Assembly: GCA_000310025.1 (NCBI GenBank)
Contig: FN649727.1
Span: 4,572,845 to 4,636,844 of the forward strand
DNA: 64,000 nt
Direction of reading: 5' to 3'
Source of the DNA: Ectocarpus siliculosus
Taxonomy: Eukaryota > Sar > Phaeophyceae > Ectocarpales > Ectocarpaceae
Shown here: positions 11,301-28,732 of the stretch, one piece after another
Layout of the letters: every line of letters begins with the position of its first letter
Position numbering within the stretch: the first letter of the stretch is position 1
The notes under the pieces: model-generated
Seen by the model: only the letters and a program-made list of their open reading frames with translations
What the model was told of the DNA's origin: nothing
Database searches by the model: none
Made by a program: the position numbers and the translations under genes

Positions 11301-12469
11301 GCTGTGTTTTTTAGACGTTCCCTAAAGTTGTGTAAGCTTTTCGCGTCTCATCGGTTGTTGGTGCTCTGCGTTTGTCCTCCCTCGCCCTGAAGGGTCCGCT
11401 CAGAAGGCGACCTACCCCCCCCCATCCCTACGGTTGAACTCTTTGTGTCATTTGGTTATGTTATTTATTTATCGACCATCGTCACGATGGACGTCGTCGC
11501 CCCTCTCCGTCGTGTTGTTTGGTTGCGTTTATTTTGTCGGCCACCGCCATGCTTTTGATGTTGTCGCCCCTTCTCTCGTCTCCCCTCCCCCCCTTCTTCC
11601 TCCTCCCTCAGGGCCAGTTCATCCTCGATGGAAAGTTCGACCCGGCCTTCCCGCTCAAGCACGCACAAAAGGACATGCGCTTCGCCGTGGTGAGGAAGAA
11701 CAGCGGCGCCGGTGTTGGAGTAGTGAAATGAAGCATCCTCCTCGAGCTACGCCGGGGAGTAAGATTTTTCGAGCTGAAGGCAGCCTATTGTTGCCAATCC
11801 CAGAAGGGTTTGCGCATGGCAAGTGGGCCAGGATAAATGCTGCGGTCAAGGCCGAAGTCACCAGGCGTGAACTGCCAATCAACGCGCATTCCGTATTTTT
11901 TGTCTGGTTTCTCTGTATGCGGCAACTGCGCTAGAGCTTTTCGCTTTTGTTGTTGCCGGGACCGATTTCGGAAAAACAACGATGAAAACGAATCAGAATG
12001 AGTAACGTCTATTTTGATCGCTTGATTTTTCGAGGACTATCAAACGTCCAACCCTCAAGCACGATCCTCTCTACAACGGGGGCAGCTCCTTGTCAGGCAC
12101 ACCCCCGTCTCGGCCTTAAAGTCCACACGTATTGAGTTTACCTTGGTTGTGACTCTTGATCTCCTATGTTATATTTTTTTTGCTGTCTGGTCTCGTGGCC
12201 CCGGTCCCAGCCGGTTACCCCACCCCACAATTACATAAAACGAACCCCCCACCGGCGAAGGCATCGTCAGCACAATGCCAATTCGCTCTCATGGTTCGGG
12301 GCCTCTTTCCTTCTTCTCTTTGTTGTTGTTGTTGTCTTCTCAGGCTTTGGGAGACTGCTTGGGACTGCCTCTTCCGGTGGCGTCGGCTGCCAACGAGCAG
12401 TTCAAGCGCGCGCGGCCGGAGCACGGCGACGAGGACTTCTGTGCCGTTTTCGCTGCGTCCAAGAAATGA
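6843..12469 (+). CDS. GLYR1: Glyoxylate/succinic semialdehyde reductase (GLYR1) of the 3-hydroxyisobutyrate dehydrogenase family
   Basis: Exons are 6843-6873, 7287-7479, 8525-8615, 9446-9529, 9851-10027, 10653-10754, 11612-11689 and 12344-12469, giving 293 residues. All junctions are GT-AG and in phase. The N-terminal Rossmann motif is GFIGLGIMGQGMA (residues 6-18). VVWNRS ends the next strand, and its Arg suggests NADP(H) preference. The substrate loop EAPVSGSKG is at about 121-129. The catalytic GxGxxxKxxxN box (GTGSKMKLVVN) places Lys178 and Asn182. FPLKHAQKDM and the LPVASAANEQFKRA region complete the helical C-terminal domain. Length and order match plant and animal GLYR1 (about 290 residues), which reduces glyoxylate and succinic semialdehyde. 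A 3-hydroxyisobutyrate dehydrogenase role cannot be excluded. No targeting peptide is visible, so the protein is probably cytosolic. The retroelement ends 642 bp upstream. Confidence 0.94.
8331..8376 (+). repeat. (CTG)n microsatellite
   Basis: About fifteen uninterrupted CTG units lie in intron 2 of the reductase gene. Confidence 0.97.
9717..9743 (+). repeat. TCCCA pentanucleotide tandem repeat
   Basis: About five units of tccca lie in intron 4 of the reductase gene. Confidence 0.9.
10533..10588 (+). repeat. tRNA-derived SINE-like repeat, copy 1
   Basis: This copy shares with 18374-18428 and, inverted, with 32670-32719 a core of the form TGGYCANNGGTCTAACNGCT followed by aggcatgc and a run ending in gagtacccc. 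The GGTC..NGGTCTAA part resembles a tRNA A box (RNA polymerase III promoter). It lies in intron 5 of the reductase gene. Confidence 0.55.
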
Positions 12470-14641
12470 GCTCTGCGATATAGAATATCAACCTGCATGT
12501 GACAAGGAAACAGATTAGTGTTTTCCGTCGGTCCTTCCTACTGGTTGGCTGGTTTGTAGTGGCATGGTGATTTCTTGGGCTTGTGATCGATTTATTGATA
12601 TTCGGAGGTTTGGTGTCCGGCGTGCTGTTCCTTGTAAAAGTTGCACGTTCGTGGGGTACTGCATGAATTGCCACAAAAATTTTGTTGTTGGGGCAAAGTT
12701 GGGGGTAAACCGAGCGCCTACAACCAGTAGTGCTGATTGGAATATTTTGCCAGTCCATGCGCCGCGGGAGACAAGGAGGTGCCTTGCAGTTTTCTTGTTT
12801 CCCTGCTGCTTTGTGCAGTAGGGTTTTGGAAGAAGTTAGATGAGGCTTGAGGCTCGTTTGATGTTAATCATGTTCAGCAGGAAGTTGACAGGGCCCTCGT
12901 CGGTCTGGGTGCCTTCTTGAGTCGTCAACAACATCACGTATCAGCGGTCAAAACGGAATCTAGAGAATGCCGAGTCCGTGTGGCGGGCACCGACTAATAG
13001 ACGCATCTATGGCTTGTTGGGTGTGGAGCCATTCGATAATTCGTCCGAAAAAATGGCGTGTCGGCGTGGGGCCTCAAATCCTTTTTGACGTACGGTGGGT
13101 GCAGCTGCGTCGCTTGCAGATGAAGAGCCTGCCAACTTTATCCGTGAAGAAGACTTTTCAATTGCAGCATTTACTGTGTAGTCTATGTAGGTCCGTGTGC
13201 TATGCATGCTTATCCCACAGACTGATTCTGCTGTGGTTTTCACTGCCGCAGTTCGACTGAAAGAGAAACCGTCCGTGTGAGCGCCGCGAAGAGAACCCAA
13301 CAACAGCAGTTACCCCACACTGTCTCTCCGAAGATGTTATTTCATTTCATCTTCAGCCGTCTCACCCGTGAGCGTGCGTTACACAGGCAGCAACGACGGT
13401 CGTGCATACGTAGTTTTTACGCACAAAAATACCAGTGCACATCAAAACAAGACTGCTCGTTCGAGAGAGTACCCCGTCTGAGGCAGGGATGTTGAAGTCT
13501 TGCCAGAGAGAGGGTCGAGGGTCGAGGGACAACCTGATGCTGGACGCTGGACGACTGCTGAACACTCGGCGGCAGAATCGACCGTTTCATTTTGTTTTTT
13601 GCAGGAGGCGTTTCGGTTCAGTCTTCTTTCCGAACCACAGCGGCAGCTCGCTGCTCGCTGCTCGCTCCCCAGCCTCTTGCGTGCTCTCGTGCTCTCCCCT
13701 CTGTCCTCTTACCCCGCTCTCTCTCTCTCTCCATCTCTCTACGCTGTGTTGACGACGGTGCCGCACGCCCCATGGCTTCATGAAGACCGGAAATCTCGCA
13801 GTTCATATCGTGTTCCTGCTTGCGCTGCGCTTACTCTGGACAAACGCTTTCATCAGCCCCCATTGCCCATCGTCCCATCAGCAGCAATCTTTGACTCACT
13901 GCACTGCCCTGCGCCCGGTGAGTGCAACGACGTGGGTGGTATATACACATTAGTACATGGGATGGGTAAGGTGATGCAATGATCAGAGCCGGCACCCACC
14001 TCACAGCAATTTGGGTGTTCTGCAAGGTTGAAGTTCTCCATGTTGTTTGGCCGATGTTGGGACTGTACATCTATGTGAAGATATCACACCGCCCTGGACC
14101 GATTTTGAAACGCTATTTAGACTACAATGCACTGCTGTACTCCGCGGCGAAGAGGAGGATGTCGTTTTCTATGATGTGTTGTCAGAAAGTCCCCGATCAG
14201 ATGGTTTCAACGTCGCCATTTTCGGCACCACCACTTTTGATTGATCTGGTGTGGAGCAATCGAGCTTTGCAAACCGGTCAAGGGGATGGTGTCTCACATC
14301 ACCTAGGTATACCGCTGTACAGCACGATATGTTTGCTGCCTGCCTACAAACGGCCATACTCTGCTGCAAAGCCGTACGGTGTACTCCGTAGTCCTGTCTT
14401 GCGTCTTTCAGTTTGCTGGAAGTGGCCATTCCTGTTTTTTTGAGACCTTGGTCGTGGCAGTCGCATTTTGGCACACACAGAGCAGGAGGAAAACTCCGTG
14501 CGTGTCACCCAGATCTATTTTCGTCCACATGTAGGCAACCGACTTTGCAACCAAAGTACGCACCAGTGCATCTACACCAGCTCCATTCCGTTCCCGTGGG
14601 ACTTCATGCAGAGTGCTTAAGTCTTCTCCCAACTGGGCGGT
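12470..14641. other. Intergenic between reductase and PIMT genes
   Basis: No coding signal could be supported. The stretch holds reductase 3' UTR, PIMT promoter sequence and short simple repeats (gggtcga near 13509, ctcgctg near 13650, a short CT run near 13720). Confidence 0.55.
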
Positions 14642-18766
<4,125 letters not shown>

Positions 18767-20902
18767 ACACTCCTTGCGGAGATTTCATGGTTTTTGTTGC
18801 AGTGTCCCCAGCCTTGCGTGCCATTCGATGCCACAAACTGACCGAGCGCATCGCTGTATGTTTTATGACGTGATGCGTGTGAGGAGTGTAGGAGCTGCAA
18901 TCGAACGCGGCGTGGGGGTTGTGTCGAGCTCCTGAAACGCATCACCATCATCCTTCGTAGTGTCCGTCAAGGGTAGAGTAGCATATTACCCATCCACCGG
19001 CAACAGCAACAAGTTGGGGGAGCACCGCTGCTGTGGGTGTGATTTTTTTTCATGTTGGATACATGAATAGTCTCGACGTTTATGTGGATTGCTCGAGCAT
19101 CGCTGCTGTGCTTGCTGCTGTTCTTCTCCTCGAATAGATACACCCATAGCAGGAAACGTTGCTGTATCGCAGCGATGATGGTGCTTGTCGGTGCGACTTT
19201 TTTTCTTTTTTATTTCCATCGGGGCGGACCGTGCGTGTTCGGGTGCATGAGTTCCCGCAGGCGCTGTTGTATGTTTTTTTTTTACGTCTATGGTATTTTT
19301 TTACGTCGGAGGTGTCTACCGCGCAAGCAATATCCTTCTCCAGGGCCAGTTGTTGCGGCCGCTCGGTGCAATGTACGCTGTCCGGAATATGCATGGGGGA
19401 GACGGAGGATAACCGGAGGGGGGGGCGTAGCGCGGCGCGTCGTACAGATATGAGTGTGAGACGACTTTTTTTGCAGCCACCACTTGACCACTCTCAACAA
19501 GGGGACGCGTCGTGTTGTGCTTGGTGGGTATGGGAAGGGGTTGGGTACGAGAGTGCGTGTTTGGGTCTATAGGTGATAGGGCCGAACTGAAAGCACGTGC
19601 TAAGTCTAGATCAAGACTACTGCTTATTCTAGCTGTAGACGCTACAACAGCAAAGATAAGTTGGTGAACGTTCTATGCCGACAAGCCACGAACCCCGCCG
19701 GAATCTTGTGTTTTGCGTGCCCAATGTTGTGAAAGTGCCATCCCGCTGCTCGTTGTGTCCTCTTTCGCCCTTGCGATGGCAAACGTCCCCCAACCCCACG
19801 CAAGATGCCTAGAAATAAGCTCGTAAGGTCAGTGAGCTTGCTGGAAAATGGCACGGGCTTGTGCACGATTCGTCGACGTGCATCTCGTACAAAGTTCTCG
19901 GCAGCAACGGGACAACAACCCCTCGCTTGTTGTTTTACGAGGCCTATGTACCATGTGGTGGGTAGGCAGTAGGCAGGTTTCCTGTCCAAGGAAGCGTGTT
20001 CCTCTGGTGTTGCGCTTAATTCACGGCACTGGAGTTACGACATGAATAGTAATGCCGCACCATTGGATACGGGGAACGAAATCAACCACGCCGCAGGTGT
20101 GCAAATCCGACCCCAAATCGACACGACGTTTCACGAAGCAGAGAGGCATTCACTGCTGCGGTGTCTTTTACCGCAGGATCAGGTCAGTCCCCTACCCCCC
20201 CCCCCCTCGTTTCGATTGCACTATGCGACGGATGGGGGTAGCACCCTCTCCTTCAGCCTGAGGTTTTCCGAACAAATCCGATCAAATTCCGCCGGCGCAA
20301 CAGCAGGTAGGAAACACTTACCAGGGCGACGTCTTGCGAACACCAACTCCTCTAGGTGTTCTGCACACCCTCAAACTTCGACGCAAGTCACGAAAAAGTC
20401 TTGGGCGCAGGCAGCGCGCACCAACAGCTACATACAGTAGGCCTTCCATTCGGTGAAATCTCCCCGCACATCATGCGCAAGGGTGTACACGGCAACCCTG
20501 TCCCTGAATGCGACCCAGTGGCCTGGCACGTGCTTCCATCGTACCACACTGACTGCTGTAACACCCCCCACTCTCACTGTTGCGTCATGCACGACGAACG
20601 AAAAGAGACGGGAAACGGGAAAATCTTCCGTCTACCTGGACTGCCCTCCTACCCCCTCTCTCTTCTAGCGCTTCAAGGTGCACGCGGGATCTCAACCCCT
20701 GCGGTTACCTCTGTCTCCAGCCGGTAACTCTCCCTCTCCCTTGCCTATTGCTTCCCGCAGGAGGAGGCCAAGAGCCAGACTTTACCCAGCTATGAAGAAA
20801 ACATACCATACCACGGCATGCGGCCTTTTCTTCCCGGCTGCTTCCCGCGAGATCTCGCCTGGCCAACCCCCGTTGCGGTTCTTCTACCTGTATACTACGC
20901 CA
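18767..20902. other. Convergent intergenic region between PIMT and USP14
   Basis: The 3' UTRs of both neighbours should lie here. Around 19010-19210 there are diverged repeats of a CGCTGCTGTG-containing segment. One weak exon-like frame (20042-20727) is listed separately. Nothing else is supported. Confidence 0.45.
20042..20727 (+). CDS. Possible small unrecognised gene (two exon-like frames)
   Basis: An ATG frame at 20042 contains TTFHEAERHSLLRCLLPQDQ and meets a possible donor (gtcagt) at about 20181. A second frame opens after a ctctag acceptor at 20355 with VFCTPSNFDASHEKVLGAGS and runs 123 codons. The two are phase-compatible, but no family is recognised and composition alone could produce such frames. 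Confidence 0.17.
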
Positions 20903-21929
20903 CTACTCCTTGAAGCGGTAGAAGGTGAGGTACGCCATGTGCCAGTCGCCGCCGCCCTTGAGGTTCATGATGTCCTCCGTCTTGCAGGGGGACACGTCCG
21001 AGTCGTCGAAGACCAGCCAGTCGTCTCCCTCTTGTCGCACCCACCCCATGTAGTGACCTGCCCCCCAAGATACACGCCCACGCGCACGCACGCGTTTTGT
21101 TAACCCGGTTGTACTTATGAAATACGGGTGGTGTCTTCGATTCATCGTCGATGAGCGCCGTCGATGCAAATTAGACACACGCAAACGGTTGATAGCCGAT
21201 TGACATATTTTCATTGGCCAGGCGGTCAGCGTAGTCGACGTTAGACGCCAAAACTAAAAACACATATACTATACACGTTTGAAGACACTACCAGCGGCGC
21301 AAAGACACACGTGATAACAGTTGAAGAGCGGGCACGTGAGTGAGTGAGTGAGTGAGTCGCATGGGTGTGTGATGAAACAAGACAAAAAACTCAGCACACG
21401 AGAACCGCAGTGTAGCCAACCTGGTCCCTCTCATTCTCGACACAAGCACAGCTTTCGGCTTCCGAATCTTGGAGTGGGTGGCGTTTGACCTTTTCCATGG
21501 AACCCCCTACAGGCACCAACCACGACCAGCCTCTGACGTCAGCCTTACCTGCTTCGCTGACATGCCAGCGTCTCACACTCACCCCTACAATTCTCCGGCT
21601 TCCGACACACCACAATGCATGCCACAGACGACACGACACGACAACTTGTTCCCCCTCCCTCACCTCCGTCCGCCTCCCTGCCCTTGTGGGTCACCACGGC
21701 GAAGAGCTCGTAGGTACCCTTGAAGTCCGCCGGGAGTCCCGGTCCGGCGGCCCCCTCCACACCCGCGTCCTCCGCCTGCATCGACATCGCCAACGCGGCC
21801 TTGAGATCGTCGCTTAGCTCCTCGTCCTCCCCCTCCGCGGGTGCCGCCGCCTTCGCCGCTGGTGCTGCTGGTGCTGCTGGTGGCTCGGCGCTGTCAACTT
21901 CCATATCCTTGCTGGGATTCCGGGAAGAT

Positions 21930-21961
<32 letters not shown>

Positions 21962-24900
21962 AAACGTGTGTGGGTGGAACGGTGCGTTNNNNNNNNNNNN
22001 NNNNNNNNNNNNNNNNNNNNNNNNNNNNNNNNNNNNNNNNNNNNNNNNNNNNNNNNNNNNNNNNNNNNNNNNNNNNNNNNNNNNNNNNGGGTGTTTTTTT
22101 TGGTTTTTTTGGGGGTTGGGGGGTTTTATTTTTTTTTTTTTTTTTGGGTTTTGGGGGTTTTGGGGGGGGGGGGGGGGGGGGGGGGGGGCAGGGATAAAGG
22201 TTAGGCAACACACACTTCGTAGGGGTGACGGGAAACAAATTATAGCAGAAATAATAATAAAAACGAGGTCGACACAGTCGGGTGCACAAGCGCTGCTTTT
22301 TCCCGGGGGGGTTGTTAGCTCGAAACGCTCTTTCTATCGACAGCGGCAGTATGCCAGCGCATGCACCCCGTGCGAATCTTTTGAGGTACCCTCGAAACGC
22401 GTGGATTTTCAAGGTCGCGCAAAGCAAATCCCTACGTCTACGAAGTACGTACGAATACCAGAGAGGCCTGGTTCGCGAGGACGAAGACAAAAACTAACCT
22501 CTCCGTTGACCGAGCACAGCGGACAGCAGTGAACCTTGGTCGCGTTGCAGTTGGTGGCATCCAACACAAACTTTTTCATTTCTGTGCGACCTCAGATTGA
22601 AGCTCCTCAGGAGAGCAACAGCCAACAAGACAGCTACGGCACTGTGGCAACAACGGCAACAGATGACTGGGCGATTACAACAACCAAAATAGCCCGCCAG
22701 CTTCGCCCCAACTCTCTTTGACACCTGCCAACCCCAACCCCCCCGCCATACGGCTACCATGCAAAACAAAACAATCGGGCAGCGATTTATCGTTGCATCA
22801 GCTACCATTGCGATTGCTGCGACTATAGCCACGGCTGTGTGATGCCCCCTGCCTGTACGTGCGGGCTCCCCCCCCCACGGCGCACCTCTCCTGGACTCCC
22901 GATGCTGCCGACTTTTCCGCCTCGGACGCAGGCGGTGCGGGGGGCTTCGCCGTGCTACTGCTGCCGCCGCCGCCGCTAAGGTGCGCGAAGACCTTGCCCT
23001 TCTTGGCCTTTTCCTTCTCGTCCCTCTCCTCGGCAATCTTCGCCTCCTTCGCGGCCTTTTCCTTGGCTTCTTGCTCGAAGATGAGCTTGTCCGCGGCGTC
23101 GCGAGGCACCTTTAATTGACAACAAGTGGGGAAAACAGGGTTTGTGGGCGTTTGTAAACCGAAACTCGTTTTACCTTTTTATCGACATGGCAAACAGCGA
23201 GGACAGGGATGCGGTCAAGTTCAAAATGCGGTCATATTCATAATCTCTACTGTTGTATGCGTGTCTGAACAGCTAGGAAGGCGTGTACTAACTGGCTTCT
23301 ACAGTGAGCGTGAAATCGCTGACATTCAAAGTGCAGATCCCATCAAAAAGAAAACAAGACACGAAAAATGACCACGGCTCTACATGCGCAAGCGCGCAAG
23401 AAACTAGGGTAAAACAACAACACAAGACATACAGTTGAGGGGACAAAAAACAACAAAAAAAACATGACATAACAGATGAAAGCTCGACCGGCAATCGTTG
23501 AAAACAAAGCCTACAATAGCCTGTTTCCCGCGGAAGACCATCACGGCGAGCTCGATGACCCGATCGCTGCCACTCTTCGAAGGGGACCGCTGCAAGGAAC
23601 AGCGCCATAGAAGCTTGGGCAATAAACTCAGGGCCGAAACCTTGCAACACGACGTGTTGTCCACACAACACTCCGATGCACGGAGCACCGTTCCTTTTCC
23701 TCCAGCAGGGGAGTGCAGCAGTATTGTAGTCAACGGTACGGCCAAGATGCAAGCTGAAAAAGCAGCCTGCCCCCCTTCACCTTGAGGATGGACTGAAGAG
23801 ATGGCGAGCAGAACTCAAACATGTCCAGCGTGGAAGGGAACGTAACCTGACAACGACAACATCGACACGCCAGAGAAAAGCGAGACACCCGGCAAAAAGG
23901 AGCAGCGGGCGGGCCAGCGGCACCAAACAGTGAGCCAGCCGTGTGACAAAAAACTACGACAGAGCGACGGACGGCGAATCGATGCCAAGGGGGACACGCC
24001 CGCAAAGGGCCTTCCCTCTGAGGACGACAAGGGTGATCCTGATCCGAGGTGAAACAGTTTTTTGGGGCACTAGAGGACAAAAACGAGGATAAAATCACGA
24101 AGATGGATCATGGAGGCGAGACAGACTCGGAGGGGCTTAGGGCGGTGTAGCAGTAGTGGAGATTCTGTCAACGAGGAACGCAGAAGATGCCACCGGGCCA
24201 AAGCACAGGGCCGTGTCTTGTGGAAAGCTTTCCCCCCGCAACTGGTCCTGCATTTCGTGTGCATTCCCCTGTGGTGCGTACGACTTGGGCGGCCAAAACC
24301 CTCACTACAACCCCCGGGGGGTCACCATCAAAGTGCGTATGCTTACCACAGGGCATTCATGGACAAGCTCAATTGAAAGGACGGCCGGATTGCTGCAGCG
24401 GACGTGCAGCAGCAGCTACCCTCACACCAAATAGCTGACACAGCAGTAGGGTCGGTCTACCGCCTGCTGATACTCACTGGCCGCATGATCTTGCACTTCA
24501 CACCCTGGTGGTCCATGCTGTCCGGGGTAGCCTTCCAGAAAAAGCGGAGAACCTAAAAAGACAAAAAAAAAAAAAAAACACCAAACGAAACGCTCCATAA
24601 GCGACGCGCACACAACACACACACGTGTCGAGTTCCCACAAAGAGCTCACCAAAAACTACTACGAAAAATCGGATGAAACGCAACGGCGGTTGTTTGTGG
24701 AGACGCGCGGCTCTGCCTACGGAGGAAGGACACAAGCATGATCCCAAAACAATCTTTCTCCACATCAGCACTACGACTATTACCATGCTTGAATCCGTTG
24801 CACCGTGGTGGGGGGGCATCGACTTCAGGGGGCGACGCACGTTCGGCAAGGCTGCGCCAACAAGTGCCGACGTATTCGGTATCGACCCAGACGACCCATA

Positions 24901-27900
24901 AAACAGACACCACCAACAGAGTACATAAACTTGTGTCGGTTGATACCGAATCTCCTGAGCCCGCCACCAAGATTGAAGGCTTTCTTGCCTTTCACGGCGC
25001 AAGGTCGTCCGAAAAGTTACACATTTTTTCCAACGCCAACAAACACCATACCAAACCGTGGGTTCCTGCTTACTAAAAGAACTCGCATCGCTCAAGAATG
25101 ACGTGTCATGCGTCGTCGGCCGAATCGCGCCGGCGATGCCTATCAAACGCACAACACAAGAAGCACACGCTGCTGCCGCACGCGTTTCCCTTTCATTTCA
25201 CCTGGATGCACAGGTAGCGTGGCAGGCGTTTGATCTTGCTGTTGAGGGTGAACACCGCATCTCTCCCAAGCTTGTCCGAATGCTTCTCCACCTTATCCGA
25301 GAGGCCCACCTTCATCCCGTCCGCTAGATGGTTGATCTGCAAAAAAAAAAAGGGCCTTAAATGTAGTATTGCAACATTCCGCCCAAGACAAATGTCCACT
25401 CCAGCCAGCCGTATTCCTAGTTTTTGTCACTCCATTTAGTATTAGCATCGCACCCAAGATAAATCTCGATTCCAGCCGTCTTCATACGATACTGCTGCTG
25501 CTGCTGTTGTTGCTGCAAGAGCTCCACTTTTCGTTTTCTGCCTTTGTTCTACATGTAGTCTAGGCTGAAGCGTTGCTGTAGTCGTTCTTAACAAGTACTG
25601 TAGGCTGGTATTTACCATTACAATCATCTCTTCTCTTCGTGTGTGTTTTTCACGTTTTCGACATCATCTAACTTGATGTGGTGTGATGTGATGGGGATGT
25701 CGACGAAACGGCTGCTGTTGGGCAAATATTGATTTTCGCAATACACCCAGCCCTTCTGCTACCTTCCCTTAGCGCCTTCCGCTTCTATCGCTACCCGTTG
25801 AGTGCGATCGCGGACGGTCGCGCCTACACCCGTACACCCACCCCTCTTTCCGGGTCCCATTGCAAATCTTGGTCTAAACAGGAAGTACACTCCCTCTCTC
25901 TCTTGCCCTGTCGTTTCCCGCCACACACACACACCTCCCACACGCTTCCTCCCACCCATCTCATGTGTACAATACGCGTACGCACGCACTCACACACACA
26001 CACACAAACACAAGACACACCAGACACACACCAGTGACTCTACAAAGGAAGCCACAGCCGTGCCTCGGCTAGCTGTGGTGGTCGGCAAGTCAAGTTGCTC
26101 AAAAAGGCAAGCAACGAATGAATGCGTAAGACAGCACCCCCCCCCCCCCCCTCTCTCACCTGGGTGGTGGGGCCTGGACCTCCCTGGATATTAAACACCA
26201 ACTTTTTGGGGGTGGAAGGGGAAACCTTGGAATCCCCGCTCTCCTCCCAAGTGAAATCCTCCTCCATTTCCCGCCCAAAAAGGGGGTCCATTACGTTTTC
26301 GGGGTGGCCCAAGTCCGTCAAGGGGTGGACCTGTGTGCGTGTGTTTTTTTAATATTGGCGTCAGCGTAAAACGGGTTAAAATAACCGCCTGAACGATGGA
26401 AAAAAAAAAGTCCGTCTTGTAACGGGAAAAAAAACACGAAAAATTTTTAATCCAATGTTAATGGGGTGTGTTTGTTTAAAAATAATAACATCCACTGGGC
26501 TAACTGGCTGAATAAATGAAAAGACGACAGTCTTCTACACAGCGGGATGAAATACACACCTTGGAGATGCGCTGTCCAGTTGTGTTCTTCTCCTTGGCGT
26601 CCTTTCCCTCAGGAAGGATGGTGTAGTGCGCCCCCTCCGAGTCCGGGTGTACCTTGATCACCTTGGCCCTTCCCTCCTTCTCGCCCTCCGCCTTCGGCTT
26701 GTACAGGACCGTGTCGCCCTCTTTGATCGCGGTAGAGGTCGGCTGGGAATATTTGAAAAGAGCATCGCCGAAAGAAGACGGGAAACGGATTCATCGCTTC
26801 ATCGCTGGGGTTTGTACGGCGGGTACACACGTATCAAAAGGACAGCGCAAGCACTCTCTACCTCGCTCGAGACAAAAAAAAAATGGCACGGGCCAAAGGA
26901 CCGGATGACGATGGTTTGATCGCAGACAAGGGCCACACCACCATCACCGCCACCATCACCCCCATCAATAACAGCAGCGACGGATTCGACGAAACCGCAC
27001 CTTCTTGAGGCTCTGCGAGAGGGTGTTGACGACTGAGCTGTACAGCTCCTCCGCGTCCTGCTGCATGAACCCACCACGGGGCCCCTGCTGCGCGAACTGG
27101 GGGAACAGCTGCCGCAGCACCTGCGCACGCAAAAAAGTGACAGCAATTGTCCCCAAAAAAAGGTTGGTGGGCGGCAGCCGTGGGGCTAGCTGAAATTGTT
27201 GGAGTGTATGCATATGCGGATGTCATTAGCAGTCTTAACTCCTTACCGGCACAAAAAAAACATGCCAGCACAAGCAGCTGGATACGCATGCACCACGTAC
27301 TTGGTCGGAGTGGGATCAAAACTGGAAACACAACCTAAATTTTTCGCCGAAAATCGGGTGTCCAACACCATGGAGGAGGGCCTCCCAGGGCTCCAGCAAG
27401 CGGCGAGACGCCCAAACAACAATACAAGCTCAGCATTCTCCAACGCGTTAGGAAATGTCTCCACCACACAAGAGCAAGTGGTGCTCAACCCGACAGCCCA
27501 GCGAGGCCGAGCTATAATACATAGCTCCTGCAGCTCAAGCGCTCCCACCCCGTGAAAGCACACACCATCGTGGCGATGCTAGCTCGGTGGTGCAAGCCGG
27601 CTTTTTGTTGCGTACCATCGTAGCGGCCAGCCACTTTTGTAACTGTCGTCTACAGAGAGCACAAACGCGGCGCAAACATTCGATCACCTGCACAAACATC
27701 GCCGGGGGAATGGCCTCCGTGGATCGGTCCGCGGCGTTGAAGGTCTCTCTCAAGGAGGCCGTGAACATCGGTACCAGGTTGGCGCTGGGGTCGGCGCCGC
27801 TGCCGCTTGAGGTGGGGCGGAAGCTCGTCAGAGCCTCCCGCAACTCGGGCACCTTTTCGCAGGAAAAGTCCCAAAGGCGGTGGTGAGGAAAAACGACATC

Positions 27901-28696
27901 GAAATAAAAAGGACAACGACAACAAAGCCAAAGGCACCATTATACCACAACGACGAAAACCAGATGAAAAGGCAACATTGGGTGGGTACAACACCACCAA
28001 AGCCAACTCATAAAAGCCCCTAAATAAAAAAACAAGGAACACGAATTGAGGAACGCGAATGAGGAACAGCGCAGCATCTAGCACCTCACTAAGATTATCA
28101 AGCGGGGACATCGAGCAAGTCGAGCCTCCGTGCGAAAACCTAGAGAAGGGGCTTGGCAGCAACAATTCACGCCGGATCCCTTCAAGGATGCCCTACAGAA
28201 GGACATGTACCTTGCGCATGCACTGCAGAGTGGAGTTCATGTAGCACGTGTTGCCCAAGTTCACCAAGCCTGCGGGGAGCACGGCACCGCTCTGAGCCAG
28301 GTCCTGCCACAACGAGCAAAACAAAAACGGCAAGAAAAACAGCCACAAAAAAAAGGTGTGCCCGTGTGATACAGCCGATGTAACACCAGTCACATCCTTT
28401 TGGATTCGAATCATCCCCCTGGGACACATACGTACAACAGGCTTGTTTCTGTTGGCTGTAAGCAAGTGATTCCGAACCGAAATATTGGCTCTTGTTCTCT
28501 CTGTTTTTGTGGGGCGAACACGCAAACCTACCTCGGTCTTCATGTCCTCCATGAACTGGACCTTCTCCGTCGGCGCCGCCAAAACTTCCGCGGTGCCCAT
28601 GAGCGTCACCTGCTTGGCGGAAAACACACAAGCGTTGCATTCCGTCAAAAACAAAATAACAACTTGAGAGGCGTAATTATTCCATTCTCCAACCAT

Positions 28697-28732
<36 letters not shown>

